In this document: one piece after another, positions 55,330 to 64,000 of the stretch
Layout of the letters: each line of letters starts with the position of its first letter
Numbering within the stretch: the stretch's first letter is position 1
NCBI RefSeq assembly: GCF_040869045.1
Contig: NC_090324.1
Span: 194,616,028 to 194,680,027, forward strand
Length of the DNA: 64,000 nt
Direction: 5' to 3'
From: Eurosta solidaginis
Lineage: Eukaryota > Arthropoda > Insecta > Diptera > Tephritidae
The notes under the pieces: model-generated
Seen by the model: the letters and a program-made list of their open reading frames with translations, nothing else
Told to the model about the DNA's origin: nothing
The model's database searches: none
Position numbers and translations under genes: made by a program

Positions 55330-58300
55330 ACCTGGCTAGGCCACTCTGACATAATCGGTTTAAGGGCTAGCCGGGGGAGATTTCATCTGCAGCGTCTGTA
55401 CACCTCTAGGTGCGGCTGCAAGCGGGCGTCTGTCTTGGAGCAAGCGGCTCGCTATATAAACGTGCCAAGTAATATTTTCACCCCCGCTGAGCGGGTTGTG
55501 CGCTGGGCTTGGGACCCGCCACGTAAAACCATACTCCAATGAAATATAACAACAAGCCTCGGATAAATACACTCTCTATTGATGACGACCATGGCAAACG
55601 TTTGAAGGACAATGAATTGAGGGCATGCACCTGGAACGTCCGCTCCCTGAATGGGATTGGTGCAGATGCCCGGCTGGTTGATGCCCTCGTCAAAGCAAAA
55701 TCTGACATCACCGCCATCCAAGAAATGCGTTGGACGAAGCAAGGAAGAAAGAAGATCAAAAATTGTGACATATATTGGAGTGGCCATGCGAATAAGCGCA
55801 GTTTCGGCGTCGGATTCGTGGTGGGAGAGAGACTTTGTCGCCAAGTGCTGGCGTTCACGCCTGTGGACGAGCGTCTCGCCGCTATTCGAATAAAAGCAAA
55901 ATTTTTTAATATATCATTCATCTGCGCCCATGCGCCGACAGAGGAGAAAGACGATGAGGTGAAAGACACTTTTTATGAACAATTATAACGCACATACGAG
56001 CGCTGCCCCCGTCATGATATAAAAGTCGTGCTTGGCGACTTTAACGCCAGGGTGGGCAAAGAAGGTGTTTTTGGCCCTACAGTCGGAAAGTTCAGCCTAC
56101 ACAATGAAACTTCTCCTAACGGACTGAGGCTGATTGACTTTGCCGGTGCTCGAAACATGGTCATATCAAGCACGAGGTTCATGCATAAAAAGATACATCA
56201 AGCTACATGGCTGTCTCCTGATCGAAATACTCGCAATCAGATCGATCACGTTGTGATAGACGGACGGCATGCCTCCAGTGTTTTAGATGTGCGAACGATC
56301 CGAGGACCTAACATCGATTCGGACCATTATCTCGTTGCAGCCAAAATACGCACCCGCCTCAACGCGGCTAAAAACAAGGAACAAAAAACACAAGGAAAGC
56401 TAGACGTCGAAAAGCTTCAATCACAACAGACTGCCAATGATTTCGCAACTCGACTCTCACACCTGCTCTCTGAGGGCACAACTCATCCTGAAGGAATACA
56501 GGAGCAGTGGGAGCATATCTCCAAAGCACTTCATACTGCCACCGAGGAAAAAATTGGTTACCGGCGGCCACGAAAAAACAACTGGTATGATGAAGAATGC
56601 CGCGTTGCAACCGAAAGAAAAGACGCTGCCTACAGGGCTACGTTAAAAGCGAGCGCGACAAGAGGAGTGTGTGAACGCTATCGTGAGTTGAAAAGGGAAG
56701 CGAGACGCCTTTTCAGGAAGAAAAAAGCAGAAGCAGAAAGGCGTGAGTGCGAGGAGCTTGGGCTGCTAGCCACCAGGAATAACGCCCGAAAATTCTACCA
56801 AAAAAATACGGCGACAGACGGAAGGTTTTAAGACCGGGGCAAACTCCTGTAGGAATGAAAACGGCGACCTTGTAACTGATGTCCAGAGAGTGCTTAGATT
56901 ATGGAGGGAACACTTCTCTGCTCTCCTAAATGGAGGCAGCAATTCACCGCGCAGAGATGAAGAACCCGATCCCGCAATCGATGATGATGGAATATATGTC
57001 CCCCCGACCGATTATGACGAAGTTAGAATAGCAATAACCAGATTGAAAAACAACAAGGCCGTGGGCGCTGATGGATTGCCTGCGGAGCTATTCAAGTTCG
57101 GCGGCGAGGAGTTGGTAAGGCGCATGCAGCAGCTTCTTAGCAAAATATGGGCGGACGAAAGCATGCCCGACGGTTGGAATCTAAGTGTTCTTTGCCCAGT
57201 CCACAAGAAGGGGGATACTGCAAAATGCACCAACTATCGTGGAATCAGCCTTCTTAATATCGCATATAAGGTCCTTTCAAGTGTATTGTGCGAAAGATTG
57301 AAGCCCACCGTGAACCGGCTGATTGGACCTTATCAGTGCGGCTTCAGACCTGGTAAATCTACCATCGACCAGATTTTCACAATGCGCCAAATCTTGGAAA
57401 AAACCCGTGAAAAGAGAATCGACACACATCACCTCTTCGTCGACTTTAAAGCCGCCTTCGACAGCACGAAAAGGAGCTGCCTATATGCCGCTATGTCTGA
57501 ATTTGGTTTCCCCGCAAAACTTATACGGCTGTGCAAAATGACGTTGAGCAACACCATCAGCTCAGTCAGAATTGGGAAGGACCTCTCCGAGCCGTTCGAA
57601 ACTAAACGAGGTTTCAGACAGGGTGACCCCCTATCGTGCGATTTCTTTAATTTGATGCTGGAGAAAATTATACTAGCTGCAGAACTTAACCGCACTGGAA
57701 CAATATACTATAAAAGCGTGTAATTACTGGCATATGCTGATGACATTGATATCATCGGCCTAAACACCCGCGCTGTTAGTTCTGCTTACTCCAAGCTGGA
57801 AAAAGAAGCGGTAAAGATGGGTTTGATGGTGAATGAGGACAAAACGAAGTACCTGCTGTCATCGAGCAAAGAGTCAGCGCATATGTGCCTTTGCAACCAC
57901 GCTACTGTTGGCAGCCATAATTTCGAAATAGTAAAAGACTTCGTTTATTTGGGAACCAGCATCAACATTAGCAACAACATCAGCACTGAAATCCAGCGAA
58001 GAATCAATCTTGCCAATAAATGCTACTTTGGACTAGGTAGGCAATTGAAAAGTAAAGTCCTCTCTCGGCGAACGAAAATCATACTCTACAAGTCACTTAT
58101 CGTACCCGTCCTGCTATATGGGGCAGAAGCATGGACCATGACAACAGCAGATGAAGCGGCTTTGGGAGTGTTCGAGAGAAAAGTTCTTCGAAAGATTTAT
58201 GGACCTCTACGCGTTGGCGATGGCGAGTACCGAAGAAGATTTAATGATGAGCTGTACGAACTATACGCAGACATCAACATAGTCCAGCGAATTAAAACGC

Positions 58301-58567
58301 AGCGGCTGCGCTGGCTAGGCCATGTTATGCGAATGAAAGATGATGCTCCGGCCAAGAAAGTGTTTCTATCGGAACCCGCCTATGGAAGCAGAGGTAGAGG
58401 GCGGCCCCCACTCCGTTGGAAGGACCAGGTGGAAAACGATTTAAACTCCCTTGGTGTGACCAATTGGCGCCGGTTGGCGGAGCGAAGGAGCGACTGGCGC
58501 GCCTTGTTGGACGGCCATAACCGTTTAGACGGTTAAGCGCCAATTAAGTAAGTAAGTAAGTAAGTAA
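55330..58567 (+). mobile_element. RTE-type LINE, copy 2 (5' truncated)
   Basis: It begins at CCTGGCTAGGCCACTC, about 190 bp short of copy 1's 5' end. It ends in (GTAA)n at about 58545-58567. The target duplication accaatcaaa lies at 55320-55329 and 58568-58577. It sits in the body of DINE copy E. Confidence 0.88.
55539..58536 (+). pseudogene. RTE endonuclease-reverse transcriptase, copy 2, three lesions
   Basis: The same domain order as copy 1, closely similar. Lesions are a stop at 55986 (where copy 1 has Glu), a one-base A-run insertion near 56802, and a stop at 57721 just before LAYADDIDI. Copy 1 lacks all three, and copy 2 keeps the segment deleted from copy 1. Neither is active. Confidence 0.9.
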
Positions 58568-60449
58568 ACCAATCAAATTTTTAATTTTTTTTATACCTTT
58601 TTTCGTATTTGGTATAGAATTATGGCATTTTTTAATTTTTCGTAACTTTCGATATCGAAAAAGTGGGCGTGGTCATAGTCGGATTTCGTCCATTTTTTAC
58701 ACCAATACAAAGTGAGTTGAGATAAGTATGAGAACTGAGTTTAGTAAAGATATATCGATTTTTGCTCAAGTTATCGTATTAACGGCCGAGCGGAAATTCA
58801 CAAGGATTTGTAAATTTTTGTTCGACTTATGGCACTAAAAGTATCCTAGACAAATTAAATGAAAAAGGGCGGAGCAACGCCCATTTTGAAATTTTCTTTT
58901 ATTTTTGTATTTTATTGCACAATATCATTACTTGAGTCGAATGTTGACATAATTTACTTATATACTGTAAAGATATTGAATTTTTTGTTATAATTTGACT
59001 TAAAAAAAATTTTTTTTTAAGTGGGCGTGGTCGTTCTCCGATTTTGCTAATTTTTATTAAGTATACATATAGTAATAGGAGTAACGTTCCTGGCAAATTT
59101 AATCATGATATCTTCAACGACTGCCAAATTACAGCTTGCAAAACTTTTAATTTACCTTCTTTTAAAAGTGCCACGCCCATTGTCCAAAATTTTACTAATC
59201 TTCTATTCATAATTTCAACTCACCTACCAAGTTTCATCGCTTTATCCGTCTTTGGTAATGAATTATCGCACTTTTTCGGTTTTTCGAAATTTTCGATATC
59301 GAAAAAGTGGGCGTGGTTATAGTCCGATATCGTTCATTTTAAATAGCAATCTGAGATGAGTGCCCAGGAACCCACATACCAAATTTCATCAAGATACCTC
59401 AAAATTTACTCAAGTTATCGTGTTAACGGACAGACGGACGGACGGACGGACGGACATGGATCAATCAAATTTTTTTTCGATACTGATGATTTTGATATAT
59501 TGAAGTCTATATCTATCTCGATTCCTTTATACCTGTAAAACCAACCGTTATCCAATCAAAGTTAATATACTCTGTGAGCTCTGCTCAACTGAGTATAAAA
59601 ATACAAAAGTAAAGGCAGAAACAATAGTAAAGCATCTTAAAATAACAGTTGAAGTATTTAACAAAATAGGAAAAACACTTAAACAGTTGAATGGTAAACT
59701 AGACGGCAATCGAAAGGACCAAGCATATCAAATTTTTTCCAGCGTTAGAGACAAATTGGTGTCCTCACTGGCAAGATATGATATAGAATTCAAAGTACCA
59801 ATGAGTTTCAAGAAGGCAATAGAAATAGACTTTAGCACATTCCTTCTGGAGTCAGCCGCCGATTTAGAAGAGGAACCACAAATACAACAAAAAGTAGAAG
59901 AAGAAAAACAGGAAATTTTAACAGAGACATCAAACACACAAACTGAAATCAACAAAATGTCACAAACAATAGTCGAATTTTTAAAACTGCTTCAGCAGTT
60001 TTGCCAGAATTCGATGGTAAAGCTGAAAACTTGAATAGCTTTCTGGATGCTTTAGATATCTTAGAACAAATTAAGGATACCCATGAAGCTATAGCGGTTT
60101 CAATGATAAAAACCAAGCTGAAAGGAACAGCCAAAAACGTCATAAACACTGAAAGCACAATGGAAGCAATAAGACAAAAATTAAAAACAACAATTAAAGG
60201 TGAATCGGTTGAAGTTTTGACAGCAAAACCCCTGAATATCCAACAGCGCAGTAAAACTGCAAATCAATACAATGCTGAAATTGAAAAGCTCCCAAAATAG
60301 TTGGAAGGAGCATACATATCCGACGGACTAACACCAGAGTTAGCTACACAATCAGCTGAGAAAGCTATGTGTAAAAACTGCTCCAACGATAAAGTAAAAA
60401 CAATTATGCAAGGTGGAACGTTCACAACAATGAACGAAATCATATCAAA

Positions 60450-60602
60450 CGGGGTTACACTGAAATTATTATTATCATTATGGTCCACCCCTGTTGAAAC
60501 AGCAAGTTTCCTTGGACTCCCGTTAGAGGATATTGATGACAATTTGTGATCGGTCGCGGCTGTTAGGTGGGGCGAAGCACTGCTATAACAACAACAACAA
60601 GC
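60450..60602 (+). mobile_element. 3' fragment of the 28-kb LINE family in G2 gag
   Basis: Bases 60475-60600 match the LINE's last about 22 codons, its short 3' UTR and the (CAA)n tail. A duplication catatcaaa lies at 60441-60449 and 60603-60611. The first about 20 bp (GGGGTTACACTGAAAT) match, inverted, the LINE 5' end near 28206-28221 with one mismatch. Confidence 0.85.
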
Positions 60603-60756
60603 CATATCAAAATTTACTAACAGTTGCACAGAAGTAACTGGAAATACAAATTCACTGCTACATATTCGCCAACAAAATTCCAATTTCCGAGGAAACTTCC
60701 GCAGGAGTTACCAGAAACAATAATTATAGAGGAAATTATTGACGTTCTTTCAATAC

Positions 60757-60757
60757 G

Positions 60758-60797
<40 letters not shown>
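60757..60797. repeat. (AAT)n microsatellite
   Basis: An uninterrupted ATA/AAT run of about 40 bp lies in G2 gag. G1 has a shorter run near 44041, so the repeat encodes poly-Asn in the Gag C-terminal frame and has expanded here. Confidence 0.9.
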
Positions 60798-60800
<3 letters not shown>

Positions 60801-61032
60801 GACAAAATAACCAAAGACCTGGTCGAAATTTCGTATCGCGAGGAAATACCCGCAATAACACCAGAAATGTCCGAAATATTACACAACAGGAAAACCAACA
60901 AACTCCACCTCAATAAATAACAAATTATATATTTTCAATTTACATCTTAATAGCTACATATCTTCCAGAACAACTCTGAATGATTCCATATCAACCCTCA
61001 TAATCGATACGGGAGCGGATATTTCAATAATA

Positions 61033-64000
61033 ACAAGTAAGGAAGGCTAAGTTCGGGTGTAACCGAACATTACATACTCAGTTGAGAGCTATGGAGACAA
61101 AATAAGGGAAAATCACCTCGTAGTAAAATGAACCTAGGGTAACCCTGGAATGTGTTTGTATGACATGCGTATCAAATTGAAGGTATTAAAGAGTATTTTA
61201 AGAGGGAGTGGGCCATAGTTCTATAGGTGGACGCCATTTAGGGATATCGCCATAACGGTGGACCAGGGCTGACTCTAGAATTTGTTTGTACGACATGGAT
61301 ATCAAATGAAAGTGTTAATGAGTATTTTAAAAGGGATTGGACCTATGTTCTATAGGAGGACGCCTTTTCGAGATATCGCCATAAAGGTGGACCAGGGGTG
61401 ACTCGAGAATTTGTTTGTACGATATGGGTATCAAATGAAAGGTGTTAATGAGTATTTTAAAAGGGATTGGGCCTTAGTTCTATAGGTGGACGCCTTTTCG
61501 AGATATCGCCATAAACGTGGACCTGGGGTGACTCTAGAATGCGTTCAATATGGGTATCAAACGAAAGGTGTTAATGAGTATTTTAAAAGGGAGAGGGCCT
61601 AGTTCTATGGGTGGGCGCCTTTTCGAGATATCGCCATAAAGGTGAATCAGGGGTGACTCTAGAATTTGTTTGTACGATATGGGTATCAAATGAAAGGTTT
61701 TAAAGAGTATTTTAAAAGGGCGTGGGCCTTATTTCTATAGGTGGACGCCTTTTCGAAATATCGCCATAAAGGTTGACCAGGGGTGACTCTAGAATTTGTT
61801 TGTACGATATGGGTATCAATTGAAAGGTGTTAATGAGTATTTTAAAAGGGAGTGGGTCTTAGTTCTATAGGTGGACGCCTTTTCGAGATATCGCCATAAA
61901 GGTGGACCAGGGGTGACTCTAGAATTTGTTTGTACGATATGGGTATCAAATGAAAGGTGTTAATGAGTATTTTAAAAGGGAGTAGGTCTTAGTTCTATAG
62001 GTGGACGCCTTTTCGAGATATCGCCATAAAGGTGGACCAGGGGTGACTCTAGAATTTGTCTGTACGATATGGATATCAAAAGAAAAGTGTTAATGAGTAT
62101 TTTAAAAGGGCATGGGCCTTAGTTCTATAGGTGGACGCCTTTTCGAGATATCGCCATAAAGGTGGGCCAGGACTGACTCTAGAAATTGTTTGTACGATAT
62201 GGGTATCAAATGAATAGTGTTAATGAGTATTTTAAAAGGGATTGGGTCTTAGTTCTATAGGTAGACGCCTTTGCGAGATATCGCCATAAAGGTGGACCAG
62301 GGGTGACTCTAGAATTTGTTTGTACAATATGGGTAACAAATGAAAGGTGTTAATGAGTATTTTAAAAGGGCGTGGGCCTTAGTTCTATGGGTGGACGCCT
62401 TTTCGATATATCGCCATAAACGTGGACCAGGGGTGACTCTAGAATTTGTTTGTACGATATGGGTATCAAATGAAAAGTGTTAATGAGTATTTTAAAAGGG
62501 AGTGGGCCTTGGTTCTATAGGTGGACGCCTTTTCGAGATATCGCCATAAAGGTGGACCGGGGGTGACTCTAGAATTTTTTTGTACGATATAGGTATCAAA
62601 TGAAAGGTGTTAATGAGTATTTTAAAAGGGAGTGGGCCTTAAATCTATAAGTGGACGCCTTTTCGAGATATCGCCATAAACATGGACCAGGGGTGACTCT
62701 AGAATGCGTTTGTACAATATAGATATCAAGCGAAAGGTGTTGATGAGTATTTTAAAACGGAGTGGGCCTTAGTTCTATGGGTGGACGCCTTTTCGAGATA
62801 TCGCCATAAAGGTGGACCAGGACTTACTCTAGAATTTGTTTGTACGATATGGGTATCAAATGAAAGGCGTTAATAAGTATTTTAAAAGGGAATGGGGCTA
62901 AGTTCTATTCGTGGACGCCTTTTCAGGATATCAACATAAACGTGGACCAGGGGTGACTATAGAATGCTTTTGTACAATATGGGTATCAAACGAAAGGTGT
63001 TAATAAGTATTTTAAAAGGGAATGTGGCTTAGTTCTATTCGTGGACGCCTTTTCAGGATATCAACATAAACGTGGACCAGGGGTGACCCTAGAATGCGTT
63101 TGTACAATATGGATATCAAATGAAAAGTGTTAATGAGTATTTTAAAAGGGAGTGGGCCTTAGTTATATAGGTGGACGCCTTTTCGACATATCGCCATAAA
63201 GGTGGACCAGGCGTTACTCTAGAATTTTTTTGTACGATATAGGTGTCAAATGAAAGGTGTTAATGAGTATTTTAAAAGGGAGTGTGCCTTAAATCTATAA
63301 GTGGACGCCTTTTCGAGATATCGCCATAAACGTGGACCAGGGTTGACTCTAGAATGCGTTTGTACAATATGGATATCAAACGAAAGGTGTTGATGAGTAT
63401 TTTAAAACGGAGTGGGCCTTAGTTCTATGGGTGGACGCCTTTTCCAGATATCGCCATAAAGGTTGACCAGGACTGACTCTAGAATTTGTTTGTACGATAT
63501 GGGTATCAAATGAAAGGTGTTATAAGTATTTTAAAAGGGAGTGGGCTTTAGTTCTATATGTGGGCGCCTTTTCGAGATATGGCCATAAAGGTGGACCAGG
63601 GGTGACTCTGGAATTTGTTTGTACGATATGGATATCAAACGAAAGGTGATGAGTATTTTAAAAGGGAGTTGGCCTTAGTTCTATAGGTGGACGCGTTTTC
63701 GAGATATCGCCATAAACGTGGACCAGGGGTGACTCTATAATGTGTTTGTAAGATATGGGTATCAAATTAAAGGTATTAATGAGGGTTTTAAAAGGGAGTG
63801 GTGGTAGTTGTATATGTGAAGGCGTTTTCGAGATATCGACTAAATTGTGGACCAGGGTGACCCAGAGCATCATCTGTCGGGTACCGCTAATTTTTTTATA
63901 TATGTAATACCACGAACAGGTATCTTTCCAAGATTCCAAGGGCTTTTGATTTCGCCCTGCAAAACTTTTTCATTTTCTTCTACTTGATATGGTAGGTGTC
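61033..64000. mobile_element. DINE/Helentron-like element, copy F (continues past window)
   Basis: It starts with ACAAGTAAGGAAGGCTAAG, the GTTCGG/CCGAAC hairpin and the subterminal TACTCAGTTGAGAGCT. It then holds the longest 130-bp array, followed at 63870 by the body (CATCATCTGTCGGGTACCG). Inserted in the G2 protease. Confidence 0.8.
61135..63870. repeat. 130-bp minisatellite, array F, about 21 units
   Basis: GTGGACGCC recurs at 61741, 61871, 62001, 62131, 62261, 62391, 62521 and so on, an exact 130-bp step over much of the array. Near 62650-63430 a block of several units repeats with shared variants (AAATCTATAAGTGG, GGACTTACTCTAG-like), so larger multi-unit duplications also occurred. Confidence 0.92.

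Larger units (their letters stand above)
54606..59600. mobile_element. DINE/Helentron-like element, copy E, with nested RTE LINE
   Basis: Termini as in copy D: ACAAGTAAGGAAGGCTAAG with the GTTCGG/CCGAAC hairpin at one end, and GAGCTCTGCTCAACTGAG/TATAAAA at 59578-59600. It holds a three-unit 130-bp array, the RTE copy and a GACG microsatellite at 59427-59457. It lies in G2 gag. Confidence 0.8.
59601..61032 (+). pseudogene. gag-pol: Ty3/gypsy gag and start of protease, G2
   Basis: Homology to G1 gag resumes with KDQAYQIFSSVRDKLVSS and continues through PEFDGKAENLNSFLDALDIL and QQRSKTANQYNAEIEKL. A frameshift near 59997 and a stop at 60298 break it. The C-terminus is Asn/Arg-rich around an (AAT)n tract. 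The protease box DTGADIS (61006) is intact, but the gene is cut at 61032 by DINE copy F. The LINE fragment at 60450 also interrupts gag. Confidence 0.75.

Overview
This is insect nuclear DNA made almost entirely of nested, decayed transposable elements. I see no bacterial operons, phage or CRISPR. BEL/Pao and Ty3/gypsy LTR elements, APE-type LINEs, Penelope-like elements, tRNA-derived SINEs and DINE/Helentron-like elements together suggest a higher fly, most likely a tephritid fruit fly; the family assignment is inference.

Region 1 (1-34.2 kb) is a block of four related units. Each complete unit has a BEL/Pao leader (usually with a SINE), broken gag, protease and reverse transcriptase, a 130-bp minisatellite, a palindromic Penelope-like insertion and an AT-rich spacer. 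Units 1 and 2 share the same internal deletion junction, and units 0, 1 and 2 share one SINE insertion with the same target duplication. The block therefore grew by segmental duplication rather than independent insertion. Unit 3 keeps an integrase but is split by a DINE-like element, which is itself split by an intact 4-kb LINE at 28139-32196. That LINE holds the longest open frame in the window (1327 codons from its own first ATG).

Region 2 (34.2-37.1 kb) is the only part that looks like host sequence. It holds two convergent 3' gene fragments, a thioredoxin-like 1 (TXNL1/Txl) PITH domain and a TMEM161 (fly emei) C-terminus, both with inactivating changes. A third host-like item is a GC-rich one-exon zinc-knuckle gene at 18.5-18.9 kb.

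Region 3 (37.1-64 kb) holds two related Ty3/gypsy elements, G1 and G2. G1 is cut by a complete Penelope-like element (39.1-42.8 kb), a second Helentron-like family (44.7-47.0 kb) carrying a palindromic Penelope-like insertion, and a SINE-like composite. G2 is cut by two RTE-type LINE copies (48.95-52.33 kb minus; 55.33-58.57 kb plus), two DINE-like elements and a LINE fragment. The window ends inside a DINE-like element with about 21 copies of the 130-bp repeat.

The most notable signals are hammerhead-ribozyme-like cores in four Penelope-like sequence types; three Penelope-like inverted dimers with 13-15 bp target duplications; satellite-scale expansion of a 130-bp repeat inside DINE-like elements; a small ORF with a myristoylation-like start and one membrane segment shared by G1 and G2; a 2A-like motif and two PHD-like fingers in the LINE; and the paired host-gene relics.
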